Assembly (NCBI GenBank): GCA_031472005.1
Contig: PZJY01000002.1
Location: forward strand, 3,348,001 to 3,412,000
From: Tetracladium setigerum
Taxonomy: Eukaryota; Ascomycota; Leotiomycetes; Helotiales
DNA: 64,000 nucleotides
Reading direction: 5' to 3'
Every line of letters begins with the position of its first letter. The first letter of the stretch is position 1. The notes beneath the pieces were generated by a model that worked only from the letters and a program-made list of their open reading frames with translations, was not told the DNA's origin and did not search any database. Positions 12,901 to 24,967 of this stretch are shown here, in pieces. The position numbers were made by a program, and so were the translations under genes.

Positions 12901-15862
12901 CCACTGCTTTCATCCTTTCGAATGGCAAATACCACGCAAATGCGTTTGCACACACTCTCTGGATACATAGATACCTGATCCCAGGAACAGTCTGTCAGAT
13001 ATGAGAGAAGGTCACTGGACCAACCGACTAGGATATCTTTTTCAGAGCAATCATATCATATACTTCATTCGACTGGGTAAAGAGCATGTTGTGTTGGCAG
13101 CTGGCTTCGTTGAAGGTGCAGTCAGTGGTGGATGATGACAAGGCGGTATCAAATGTCCTCCATCCGCCGGAAGCGCCGTCGTTGGACCATGGTTGATAAC
13201 GACGGAAGACATGGTAGGCAGTAGTACTGTACCATTGTTGAAAAAGTTATCAGTCGGCGGCTTTTCCTCATCTGCAGCCTCTATTCATGGCTCCAACCCT
13301 ATTGTCGGGGTTTGAGAGAAGACGATCACCTCATTCGCGTGGAAGGTTTGCTTGAAAAGGGAGAGAGTGGCGGGCGAGCGAGGGACGGCACGAGGGGTGA
13401 TGGCCTCTCACCGCCAAATCCTTCCAATCTGATCGGATGTACTGTAATATGCAAACGCGGAGTGCCAGCCATGGCCAGGACAGTCCCATATGCAAGAGAA
13501 CGTCGTCGTCACACCCAGGTAGAGGAGGATGGGGAGTAGCAGCAGGAGGAGGAGACAAGCGAAGAAATCAAAGATGCTGCAATAGCATGAATGCAACAAC
13601 AACAACAACAGCAGCAGCAGCAGCAAAGCAACGACTGGGTGCGAGGTCGGCCCGTTGGGCATGGGATAATAATGTTTTGCGCTATACTCCCTCCGATACT
13701 GTAACTCTGAATTGTCCCGGAGACACGCGATTCATATAATATGAGGATGAGATATACTTCAAACCTTCAAGTATTGGAAGAGCTGTCCAGCATCGGCCGG
13801 GTGTCGTACTACATGTTCTTCTTGTTGATTGATTGATCGATTGATCGATTATTGCATCGATTTGACAGTTTGGGTGCCGCGTAGGACGGAGTTATATGAG
13901 ACTTGTCGAGTCGTGGAAGATGGAGAAGCCAGCAGCCGGATGTGTTCCGGCTTGTTTCGCGTGGGATATGGCCGCAGGAGTTGAGCGATGCGGAGACCTA
14001 TCATGGACGGTCTAGGCCATCTGCATGCCGATGCCCATGTTCATGTCGTTCATGTTGTTGTTCATTCATGTTATCCATGGATACTGGACAACTGGACAGC
14101 AGTCAGGTCAGGTCTTGGGGAAACCCACGTGTCATTCTCCATATTGTTACATGCTGCAGTGTTGTTTCTTAGGCTGGGAAGCTTGAAGCGCGCATGGCCA
14201 GGAAGCGACGCAGAGCCAGATTATCATTGGCATGGTCGCACCAGGTGAAGCATGTTCTTCCAAGGGGAGTGGTTGGTCAACTTCCTTTTCTATACTACTC
14301 TGATGGTGGCACTCTTTGGATCCTCGGGGTTGCAGATAGAGATGGTGGTGTTGCAGTTGCAAGTGAACGAACGGCTTTGCGTGGTGAGGCCTTTTCTCTT
14401 GCCGAGACATACACACACCACACACACACACACCACAGACATCCACATACGAGAGAAAGAGTCGATAATGAGGTTACAACAAAGCCGTCACCAAAAAGCC
14501 ACAATTAATGGTAGAGGATGCCTCTCATTTTTGACCTCTTTGTGATCTCTTTTGTCATCTCTCGGAGGGGTTCCTTGAGGTTCCTTGAGGTCCCCTGAGA
14601 TGCCTCGAGATCCCATCCATCCCTCTAGCTCCCGTCGATCGGTCTTAGTGAAAAGGTTGAAGAGAACTAGACCCCTTCCTGCCGTCGCTAGAGCATTCCA
14701 ATACTCCGGCAAGACGTAAGTCTTGTGTTATTACAGTGCTTCAAAGTGGTGAAGTAGTAGTAGTAGTATGGATGTATGGATGTATGTATGGATGGTGATT
14801 AGACTCAACCAAAACTACATACCTCACCTACCATGTGTAACCTTGAAGTATAGCCGGGTGTGTAGTTGAGTAGCTCGGTAAGCCGATGATGCACAGATAT
14901 TCAGCTTCTTCCTCGACTTCCTTCTTCTTCTTCTTCGCCTTCGTCTTCGTCTTCCTGTTGTCTCTCCTGTACTTCTGGCGTTGAAAGGCGGTCAGCGTCA
15001 AGCGTCAATCTACTGGGATCAAGCGAAAGCCCCCCCCAGCCTTTTTCTGGCAGGACCGAGGACAGGGACCAAGTACAGGACCCCCCCTACCTAGCACCCT
15101 CCCCAGAAAAGTGAGCGACTTGGAAGTATTGCCAGAAGACGCCAAAGGCTTGCATTGCATATGGCACTTCAACCATTCACCTTTCTTTCCACCAAAAAGA
15201 TTCGACTTTACCTCTTTACGACGGATCCCTTTCTGCACTTCCGCTCCCATTTATTTATTTCTCTTTTTTCTTATTCGGCCTCTCCTCTCGGGGCCTCATA
15301 AAGCCGCCACTACCACTTCGACTACGTCTACTAGGTACTCCTCCTTCCAACTACCACTACTACTACAGTACTACTGGAGAGTCTTTCTCCTGTCCTGTCG
15401 TGTTCGTCCAGAATCCACACCAGCGACGGGTCGTCGTCGTTGTTCATCGTAGAGCCAGCCCTCTCAACTTTCATTCATCTACATCCACCCCCACCCCAAA
15501 CTTCCAACTCCCAACTACCCAGGTATCTTCTTCCCCACCCCCAGGAACCTCTTCTCTGTGCCTTGTCCTCCTGCTGCTTCGCAAGCAACGTCCACTGTCT
15601 ACTATTTCCTGGTCACATGGCCAATTGCCCTTCAGAGACATCTCCTCAGCCACAATACATTCGCTGACCACATCTGGTGATCCTTAAAAAGGGTGGCAAT
15701 CGCAGTACGTACCGAAGCCTCCAGCAGCTTCGTCCTCGACATACTCTCTTTCTGCTGCGCGTCCCCAATCGAAAAGGGTCATGAGCTTTCTGTGACCGTC
15801 TTTTGCATCGGATAACTGAGTGGGAAGGAGATTTGGGGTTGACACGAAAGACGACGACTGTA
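9958..15862. other. Long gene-poor intergenic region
   Basis: This 5.9-kb stretch has many short open frames on both strands but none with recognisable protein character. Simple repeats include GGTCT units at about 10155-10185 followed by a long G run, (GGTA)n near 10950, GATTGATC units near 13825-13855, a CACACA run near 14410-14440 and GGATGTAT units near 14770. The final ~800 bp (15000-15860) are pyrimidine-rich with CTACTAC repeats, consistent with a long promoter/leader for the ABC transporter. No RNA gene was recognised. Confidence 0.55.
10155..10198. repeat. (GGTCT)n microsatellite followed by a G homopolymer
   Basis: About six direct GGTCT units run straight into a homopolymer of roughly ten or more G residues. 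It lies about 200 bp downstream of the ceramide synthase stop codon and is probably neutral. Confidence 0.85.
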
Positions 15863-18800
15863 ATGGCAGGAGAGAGGGTCGAGCTGAGCTCGCACTTGTG
15901 GACGCACAATGGGACCATGAACTCGACCACCATTCCGGAGGCTCAGAAGATACTCGAGGTGCTTCACTTTCACTATGCCTGGCTTCTGTTCGTCATCTTC
16001 CTCATAGCATTCATCGCCAACACGGTCCTCACGGTGGCACCAGTGGCGGAAGCGAAAGGACCTGTTCTACTAGGACCCGGGGGAAAACCGCTACCAATAT
16101 CAGCTCGCAAGGCGAAGGAAGAACGCGAACGAAGACTGAAGCTCAAGGAATTCAGTCCAGGCCGGAAGGTCATCTTTCTATATCTCTCTGCAGCACTTCT
16201 GGCAACTTTTGTGGCCAATGGCATCGAAATCGTCATCCACGCTCTCACCAAGGCAGAAAATGGCTGGTGGTGCGGCAAAGAGATGGCTGTAAGTAGCAAT
16301 TGCCTTGTGGCGGTCTCCAAGCTTCATACTGATAAATTCTTGCTTGCAGATATACGTTTGTGGGTCCGCCTTTTTCTACAGCATCTTCCTGATTTCATTG
16401 GTGGACGCCTCGCCTGCACCAAACATATCTCACCAGATAACCTGGACTTGCGGACTCCTTATGGAGCTCATCCTCCTGGCAGCGACACTCGCACTCTATA
16501 CCAACTCGCACGCTGATGTCAATTCCTTGAAGAAGTTTCCTGGGAGGATTATCAGATCACCAACCGAGTGGGAGGCTGTTGAAATCACCATTGCCATACT
16601 TCGTGTCATTGTACTTATCGTCACTGTGGCTTTCTACACGCTATTCTCGCTGGAGAGACGATGGAAGAGCAAATTCCCGAACCGACCAGGCTCGGACAGC
16701 TCTGATGAAACCTCGCCGCTCCTCGTCAACGGACAAGCGAATGGCCACACCTACGTTCCTGGAAACGGAGCGATTGAGAATGGAACTACAAGACCTCCAT
16801 CAGAGAATGCACCTGCCACTCCAGGTCCTCACAGCAGCGTGGATGAGAATCCTGCCTTCTACAAACCCGTCACTCTCCCGAGCAGAACTTGGTGGGAATA
16901 CCTTCGGAGCTATTCTCTATTCTTTCCCTATCTCTGGCCAAGCAAATCTTTGAGGCTCAAACTTGTTGTATGTGCTTGTTTCTGTCTCGTCGTTCTGCAA
17001 CGACTGGTCAATCTTGCTGTCCCGCTGCAGTTCCGTCATGTAACGAACGAGCTTGCCAAGACAAACGGGTTGAGTGAGATGCCATGGCAGTCGATTTCGC
17101 TCCTCATCGCTCTTAAATTCCTCCAGGGAACGTCAGGTATTTTGGGTGCTATCAGATCAATACTGTGGATTCCAGTGTCCCAGTACTCTTACCAGGCATT
17201 GACAACGGCTTCATTTGAGCACGTTCATAGCCTTAGTCTGGATTTCCACCTGGGCAAGCGGACCGGAGAAGTGCTCTCTGCTCTTAGCAAGGGTAACGCG
17301 ATCAACAACTTCCTTGAGCAGCTCACTTTCTCGGTGATTCCTATGGTCGCTGATCTCGTTGCGGCAATCGTCTTGTTTGCTGTCATTTTTGATGCATACT
17401 ATGCCATGATTGTTTCCATAATTACCTTTGCCTATCTCTATCTTACGATTCGAATGGCAAGATGGCGTTCAGAACAACGAAGGCAAATGACTGCCCTCAG
17501 CCGAGAAGAAGATGCTGTCAAAAATGACTCGCTCACTTCCTACGAGACTGTCAAGTACTTCAATGCCGAAGAGTACGAGTTTGCACGTTACCGCAAGGCA
17601 GTCGTTGCTTTCCAGCAGATGGAGTATAAGGTCACGATTTCGTTGAACATCTTAAATATCTCCCAGAACATGGTCTTCATGACCGGTTTACTAGCAACCT
17701 CGTTCATTTGCGCCTATCAAGTTACTATCGGCACACGAACAGTGGGCGACTTCATCCTTATGATATCGTACATGGCACAACTTCAACAGCCTCTTAATTT
17801 CTTCGGTACTTTCTACAGAAGTATTCAGAGTGCCATGATCAGTGGAGAGCGACTCTTGGAGCTTTTCAAAGAACAACCAACCGTTGTTGACGATGTTTCT
17901 GCAAAAGTGATGCCAAGCTGTGAGGGTCAAATTCGATTCCAAAACGTCAGGTTCTCATATGATAGTCGAAAGCCCGCTTTGGAAGACTTGAGCTTCACGT
18001 GCCAACCAGGTACCACAACTGCATTGGTGGGGGAATCAGGAGGTGGGAAGTCCACGGTCTTCAGACTAATCTACCGCTACTACAACGCTCTTGATGGTAA
18101 CATCCAGGTCGACGGTAATGACATTGAAGATATCACCATCGATTCTCTCAGAAAACACATCGGTGTTGTTCCCCAAGACACGATACTGTTCAACGAGACC
18201 CTAATGTACAACTTGAAGTATGCCAATCAAGACGCGACCGACGAGGATGTCTATGCTGCTTGTCGAGCTGCTTCTATTCATGACAAGATCATCGCATTCC
18301 CTGATGGCTACGATACTAAGGTTGGTGAGCGTGGCCTTCGTCTGAGCGGAGGTGAGAAACAGCGAGTCGCCATTGCCCGTACTATCATCAAAAACCCTCG
18401 CATCATTCTTCTCGATGAAGCCACGGCCGCCCTAGACTCGACTACCGAGCAGAACATCCAGGAAGCCCTCAGGACTTTGTCAAAGGGACGAACCATGCTT
18501 GTCATTGCGTAAGTTCATCCCTTTCATATCGAGTGAGCAAACTAACGCAAACTTTAGTCATCGCCTATCTACAATTACCACTGCTGACCAAATCCTCGTT
18601 CTCCATGCTGGAAAAGTCGCTGAATCTGGTACTCACCAGGAGCTTATCGCCCTCAAAGGCAGATACTCTAGCATGTGGAGGAAGCAAATAAGAGCAGAGC
18701 GGGCTGCGGAGCAAGCGTCGGTCCTGGTCGCAAAAGCCAAAAAGCTCAGCGATGCCGCAATGGACCGACCCGGCTCGCCTCTCAGTGAAGACGTCAGCGA

Positions 18801-18915
18801 TAATGACAACGAAACTCGAGCTCCAAGCATTGCCTCCGGCGACGGCAAATCAGACCACGGAGAAGCAACTGCGGAACTACAACAAATCGTAAAAAAACCA
18901 GGCGACGATAAGTAG
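15863..18915 (+). CDS. hmt1: Half-size ABC transporter, HMT1/ABCB6 (heavy-metal tolerance) type
   Basis: This is a membrane ATP-driven exporter. Family members sit in vacuolar or mitochondrial membranes and move phytochelatin-metal or glutathione conjugates. Exons are 15863-16288, 16350-18508 and 18558-18915, giving 980 residues. The start MAGERVELSS is the first ATG of the open frame. An N-terminal hydrophobic extension of several helices (as in HMT1) precedes the canonical six-helix ABC membrane domain. The nucleotide-binding domain is complete: Walker A GESGGGKST (residue ~703), Q-loop VVPQDTILF, signature LSGGEKQR (~807), Walker B IILLDEA (~827) and the switch His in HRLST, whose Ala-His junction spans the last intron. 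The C-terminal tail is charged. Intron 2 has a clear CTAAC branch site and intron 1 a TTGCAG acceptor. The substrate cannot be told from sequence; mitochondrial Atm1 is less likely because of the extra N-terminal helices. Confidence 0.9.
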
Positions 18916-19922
18916 AAGTCACCAAACACGCACACATACCTCTTTCTCAATAGTAAAGAAGCAACCTGATTCTCCACGACGATGCTTACATTCGACCTGG
19001 AACTAATTTGTTCAGAACTTCTTTACTTTTTTGGGAGTTTGACCGAAGGTCATTCGTTTTCCGTCGGTCACGAATACAGACAGAACAACACATCTCTAGG
19101 TACACATCAGACACATCCTCACTCTCGTTCTTCGCTCTTTACTGGATCACACACATATACACATACCACCACACGCTTAATCGCATTTTCACGTCTCTAC
19201 GACTTTTTTTTCCCTTTCTGTTCATAATGGAGAAATGTGTTACGATGGAATTGGGTTTCTTCTTTCTTCTCATGGTTTGGGGAGCATAAAAATGGAGCAT
19301 CTTTGGTGGATAGCGTTGCCTTTTCTTGTTTTTCTTGTTTTTCTTGCTTGCGCTGTATTGAAACCGGGTCTATACGACTTTGGTTCCCCATAGACGTTTT
19401 CGAGCGGGAGCGGGCTGGGAGGAGGGGTCTGGACTTGAAGCCATCAAATCGGTCGGGGTTTTATTCTATACAAAAGAGCGGTAGCGGCAGCGATAGCCAG
19501 ACCTTTGCAATGGCTTATAGACAATATTGATGCAAATCACAACACATGATGATATGGAAGCAATGGAAATTTTCTATGGTGTGATTTTTGTGAGTGTTGT
19601 ATGATGTCGCCGAGTTGACGATCGATATCCGTACGATTGGGACCGATGTGCTGATTTTGATTGCAATCCCATGCTGAGTGTTGGGGCATCCTTTTTAGGG
19701 ACGGTCACATTGGGGAAGGAGAATAGGTGTTCATAGCATACTAAAGGAAAGAGCTCTTCAATCGCTGCATTTATCAGCTTTGCTGCCACTTCGACGGAGA
19801 AGGAAAATGCACGGCAATTGGTAAGAAAGGAAACTCTTCAATTGCTGTCTGGCTATACTACATCTTCCACTCGCCCATCCATCTTCCCAATATACATCCT
19901 CTCCAAAGCCGGCCATCACCAT
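18916..19922. other. Intergenic region between convergent genes
   Basis: The 3' ends of the ABC transporter and cox4 converge here over 1.0 kb. There are T-rich stretches (TTTTTCTTG repeats near 19320-19345) that could serve as 3'-end signals. No gene was seen. Confidence 0.5.
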
Positions 19923-20906
19923 CTAGCGGTACTCGGGCTTAACGAAATCAGCGAATGTCTTTGCCTCCACGTGTCCGTGGTGTGCGTCGTGTCCGTGGGC
20001 ATCATGTCCGTGTGCATCGTGTGCATGAGGGTCCTCAGTTGGGCCAACATAGTCCATCTTGTACACGCTTCCGCACTCTGGACAACGCTCGATTGGGCGT
20101 TCTTTGGACATCTGTGGGAATTTTTGGTTAGCTGCATGAAAGAGAAGGGGGCGATTGGGGGCGATTGGGGGGAGAGAGGGACTTACTCCAAGCCAGATGG
20201 TAACGTGGGAGTCAGCGGGCGAGCCGGTGCATCCTGCGTACTGCTCATCACCGAATGACTTGACCAAGATAGGGTCGGCGAGTGTGCCTATTCCATGTCA
20301 TCCGTTAGCATATTCTCCATACTGGATATTTTCTTGACCCATAAACTGCGCTCCTGAATGTCTGTCTGTAGACTTCTCATCCCCTGTACTTCATCCCTCC
20401 TTAGAATTGACGTGAAAGGTGATCCCATACCAGTACGCGAAGAATCCAAAGGCTTCATGTCGAAGATATCCACGCCCTGCATCTTTCCCAGGATTTCCAA
20501 ACGTTCCAAACCAGTTGCTTGCTCGAGATCAGTTGGGATAGTTCCCGGAGCAGCACCAGGGGCGAGAAGATCGGATTCGGTTTTGACTTCTGCTCTCTCG
20601 TTAGCCCTTAAGGTCTTCTCCATCCTCCATCTCCCCAAGCTCGCAATTGGGTCCCATACCGTCGAATGTCTTCAACTTCTTGTCTCCGCTGGTGGTGGAA
20701 GGTGTGGCATCTCCTAGAAAGTAATGCCAGACGGTTAGCTGGGTTCTTCATGGTTGATTGAGCGATTGATCATCGTATGATATCTGAGTGTTTCGAAGGG
20801 GGAAAGGATGCGTACGGCGGATGAAGGAGCTGGTGAAGCTGCGCTTCAGGAGGGGCGATGCCGTCGCTCGACGGGCGGCGTTGAAGGCGGTGCGTTGGAG
20901 AAACAT
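19923..20906 (-). CDS. cox4: Cytochrome c oxidase subunit 4 (Cox4/COX5B type), mitochondrial
   Basis: This zinc-binding nuclear-encoded subunit belongs to respiratory complex IV on the matrix side. Five exons fit: 20906-20816, 20713-20660, 20589-20431, 20287-20187 and 20111-19923, giving 197 residues. Exons 1-3 end in phase 1, and CTAAC branch sites are visible before exons 2, 3 and 4. The N-terminus (MFLQRTAFNAARRATASPLLKRS) is basic and lacks acidic residues, as expected of a matrix presequence. The conserved core LVKSFGDEQYAGCTGSPADS, then RPIERCPECGSVYKMDYVG, carries the four zinc ligands in the yeast-like pattern Cys121, His129, Cys145, Cys148. The end (KTFADFVKPEYR) is typical. An unusual His/Asp repeat, residues 164-182, sits between the zinc site and the C-terminus. 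A very intron-rich small gene. Confidence 0.95.
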
Positions 20907-23541
20907 TGTGTGCTCAATTGAGTTGTTGGAGGGGTGGACTGATTTTTGGATGTGAGGTCGTGTTGCCGAGTTGAAGCTGTTCGGGATGTTTGGGATTTAC
21001 GCCTGAGGCTGCCAGTTTATCTTGGAAGGATTGTGTGCACGTGATCTGTAGCCAGTTATGTTTTCGGTATTTGATCGATATTCGGTCTTTGAAAATAAGT
21101 TCTAATCTACCATACCAATGGGAGCAATGCTTGCTGGCTATATGGTGTGATAAATGCTTTTGTTGTGTGCATTCTTAGACCGGGTTGCATAGCTATGATC
21201 TTTCAACGACGTTGTCTCAATTCGAAGAATGGAACTTTATGTGGAAATACTATGGACCCCTCGAGGCAATCGCAGCGCCAGACGACGGGTAAATGAAGCA
21301 ATAGCTATGCTTGATTAGTTGAATGGCCGAGGATTTGGTCACTTGCTGTGTTTAATTTTCTCCAAAACGGTCGGCAGGGCACGATGGATTTATCTGCCTT
21401 CTCATCTTGTCGCGGCAGATCAACAGACGCGTTTTCTCATATTTCGATTTAACGTAGTTCTTTGGATAACACACGTTCTAGATTAATTCAAATGTATTAT
21501 TTTCTGGGATATCCGATACTTAGATTGGCTTTCCAAACGCGTTTGCTGTCTCACTGCCAAGCACCGTACGTAGGAGGCATGTGGGAATACCATTCAAAGA
21601 TATTCCAAGAATAAAACAATATTGTTTGGGAAGATATAATTAGAAGGATCTATTTATCTCACTGCCTCTCTGCTTACTTTGCGCTGGGGGTGCTTCCAAA
21701 ACCAACTTGACTTGTTGAAAATTGCCAAATATTGCAACAAGAGAAGGGACCGTCCAAAAAGACGCTCAAAAAACTCAACAGCGTCATTCTTTCGAGGGAA
21801 GGAAGGAAAGTCTTACATACGAGCTAGATCATCTGCATATGGGACCCTCTGGGGTTCTTTGATTGAAAGTATATCACTTGTCAATCTCCTCACTTTGTGC
21901 TTTGTCAAATATTACGTTCAAAACTCCAAATATTGAGCAGGCCACCAAAAAATGTGCACCCAAAAACATGGCAACTCTGACAACCAACCCCAGAATTCAA
22001 AAATTCAATAATGCTCCAATATCAATCCAGTTCATCTGCTTCTGGTGCGCCCTACAATTTTTCAAAATCAAATTGACTTGTTCAAAAGTTTTTTGTTTAC
22101 ATTCTGCCGCATCCACACAAGCGAGGACCCAAAAAACCACCAAAAAATATAGACGAAAATGGCAAAACTCTACTCCCCTAGTCTAGCATTCGGGTAGGGG
22201 GTAAAGGACCTCTCTGAAATGAGGTTTTTGCGAATGTCATTTGGCGTATCGAACGAGGGGTTGTTGACCAGTTGTTATTAACTCTTATTCACTTCTTACA
22301 AACGGTTTGTCTTGAACACTTTACAGGTGCCACCTTTCGCTTGTTAAGATAAGCTTGGTTTATTTTAATCTATGTAGATAGTTTCTCGAATTCTGGTTTG
22401 TGCGGGTAAACTCTGGAAGTGTCGCTAGTGTTGCTAGAGGCGACGCGTCTGTTTGGTTGTGAGGAGGGTAAGCCGAAGTGAATGTTTGGTCTAAAGCTAT
22501 GTCTTGGCGTGTTTTCATTCTTCCTGCCATTCGATTTTAGCAGATGTTCGCGTCCGAGAGATTTTGAAAGGCTTGGGCGTAATCTTTTCGGCCTCTTTAT
22601 ATTGACATCCGTGAATGTAAGATCTTACTGCTGGGGAACATATCTTCCACGAAGCTTCAAGTTCGCAGTTTCGAGCCATTACTTCGTTCTATCCAGGCCT
22701 AGGCATCAACCTGGGATGCGATACAGATATCAGCATGACGACAGCTTATATCGATACATTTGTTTTGATGAAATATCAGAATGGAGGGAAGTGGGGCTTC
22801 CGATCCAGGTCGTAGACACCCTCGTCACATTGCAGCCGCTTATCAAGAAACGCTTTGCGCAGAAAAGTATCTCTTTGTAACTGATCAAAATTTATTGCAA
22901 TCAGCGTTGTTCTAAAAATTCGTGGCAGGTGCGCCTCTTCGTGGTTTCTATTCTTGCCGGTTGCTCGGCACTGATATTCTCATCTGCGACAGTTATTACT
23001 TGAAGCTGAAGGGAAAGCAGAAATCAGGAGCGGCAATGAGGGATCGTTGCTCGTAAGCTTCGTACAATGGAAAGAAACCGACAATCTCAGGTGAAAGAAT
23101 GCGCAGACTGAAGAGACATCACATGCATTTGACATACATTTTGTACTCAATTCTTCAACGGCAAGACTTGTGTTCCAGTAGTTGAATCATTAAATTTCAT
23201 TTCCCTAGGACTCAGCCGTTCATTATTTGAAGCCGCAAGTGTCTCTTCGGTATTTATATCGAATGCGAGAGTGTGTTCAGAAATATGTGGACATTGAACC
23301 TGCTACTTCCACTGTGGCATTCAAAGATGGATGCCAGGACAACGAATTCCCTGAATATGGACGAGGCTGGCTTTAGAGGGGTCCAAGTTCACAACTTCGC
23401 ACCGAATCTTGAATACCATCGAGACTGGGGGTTAATTGTTCCTAGGACCGGGCTTATGGTCCAAAATAGGGCTTAGTTCCTGGACATTAATTAAGTGTAG
23501 AATCTGGAAAGCTGGAAACGCTTGTTGAAAAATTTGCCCAA

Positions 23542-23565
23542 AACGTTGCGGTTTCCCGCAACGTT
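23542..23565. repeat. Perfect 10-bp inverted repeat, 4-base loop
   Basis: The arms AACGTTGCGG and CCGCAACGTT are exactly complementary and are separated by TTTC. It lies in AT-rich, gene-free DNA. No T-run follows the right arm, so it does not look like a Pol III terminator. Confidence 0.8.
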
Positions 23566-24276
23566 AAAACATGCCACAATCCACATATAATAACGGTCTA
23601 TACTTCTATTATAAGAGGAATCTGACGCAAGTCTGGATGTGGACAATGCACTAGCTTTCCCAGCATTTCCAATTGCTGATCATGTTGCATTGATCATTCT
23701 TCTGCCAGGTTCATCCCAGATTTTCCCACCCTCAGGGTCTAAGGCTTGTTGCACTATTTTCACAAAACAGGATTATCCCCAATGAACATAATACTTAGCT
23801 TCTTTCAGGCGGCAATTTCGTTACCTATTTCGTAGTTTTGTCAATGGTGTTAGCAACTGCCGAAACAAAAGCAAGCCAGCTTATTCCTTCCCGGCCGCCA
23901 CCAGCGGTACGACATGCTTCCCAATATGGCAATATTGATCTACTACTGTTTGTGTCGTCCGAGTCGAGACATGGGGGTTGCTAGTTTGCATGAAAAATTT
24001 AGCTAGAGGCGCAAATAAGTACTCGAGTAGGTAAGGGCACGATTGCAAAGAAGCATGGAAGAGAACTTGTTGTGCAAATTGGGCAAATTGTCATCGATCT
24101 TGAACAGTGAGGCATGGGAACAGTAACAGTAACTGGCAGGCGAAGTACAGCTTTAACTACCTACCAATGGCAAGTAGTGGATGGCAGGTTTTGCTTTTTA
24201 GAATCATCCACAACCAACCCTTTGTCGCCTCGTTGTGACTAAAAAAAACCCTTTCCCATGACGAAAGAGAATCGAG

Positions 24277-24312
24277 AATCCTTGTGAACGAGAACAAGAA
24301 CCTTCACAAGGA
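24277..24312. repeat. Perfect 11-bp inverted repeat, 14-base loop
   Basis: The arms ATCCTTGTGAA and TTCACAAGGAT are exact reverse complements. The loop is A/G-rich with repeated GAACAAGAAC-like sequence. It lies within the gene-free block; its role is unknown. Confidence 0.8.
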
Positions 24313-24897
24313 TAGCTTGATTTAGGAAGCAACATCTTCCAGCTAACCTGGGCTTTGTTGAGACCAAAAAGATTAGTATGTTGATCTGCAATGCTTCGGT
24401 CGTCCAAGCACAAACTTGGTAGCCAGAGCAAGGCAAATTAATTCTTGATTCGCTGACGTTGCGAAAGTGATGCATGCATGAAATCCAGGAACTTTTGGCG
24501 ATTGGACCAGTAAGAATGGAGGAAGCCACTGCAGGTCGATGAAAGAATTGTAGGTATGCAGGGAGGGAGGCAAACTAACAAGTTTAGGCATACGAAGATA
24601 TTATTTGCGCGCTATGAGTTTCTTTACTCTTTAAGTGGCAATTGGGTTTTGGAACAAAGACGTTCGTGATCCTCGCTTCGCTTCGCGCTTGTCATTGACG
24701 CCACATCCACGGGTAGAAAGTACGTTTAAAACGTTTTAAAAAACGTTATTGTGCCGCTGTGGGCGCGAGATTACTGATTGGGTATACCTTTTCGCTTCTC
24801 TTTACTTTTTGCAGAAACAATACTTTCTCTTAAAATCTTAATCTTAAATCTTTGAAGTTCAAGTGACGCATCTCAGCCGTTTTCTGCATGTGGAGCG

Positions 24898-24967
24898 GAT
24901 AATCCCCATCGTGACGGGGACTACTCGAGCAAAGTCCACTCGCTCACTACGAGTAGTGCGCGTTATC
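24898..24967. other. Cloverleaf-like nested inverted repeats
   Basis: Three nested pairings can be read directly: an outer GATAA (24898-24902) with TTATC (24963-24967), a hairpin CCCC-ATCGTGAC-GGGG (24904-24919), and an 8-bp perfect pair ACTACTCG (24920-24927) with CGAGTAGT (24950-24957). Together they would fold into a compact three-way structure of 70 bases. It does not match a tRNA (wrong arm lengths, no T-loop consensus). Whether it is transcribed is unknown. Confidence 0.4.

Noticed and set aside
22482..22880. 132-codon plus-strand open frame with a hydrophobic start
   Set aside because: It has an ATG and a loosely protein-like end, but no recognisable family, no supporting splice pattern and an AT-rich gene-free setting. 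It could be a relic; not called.
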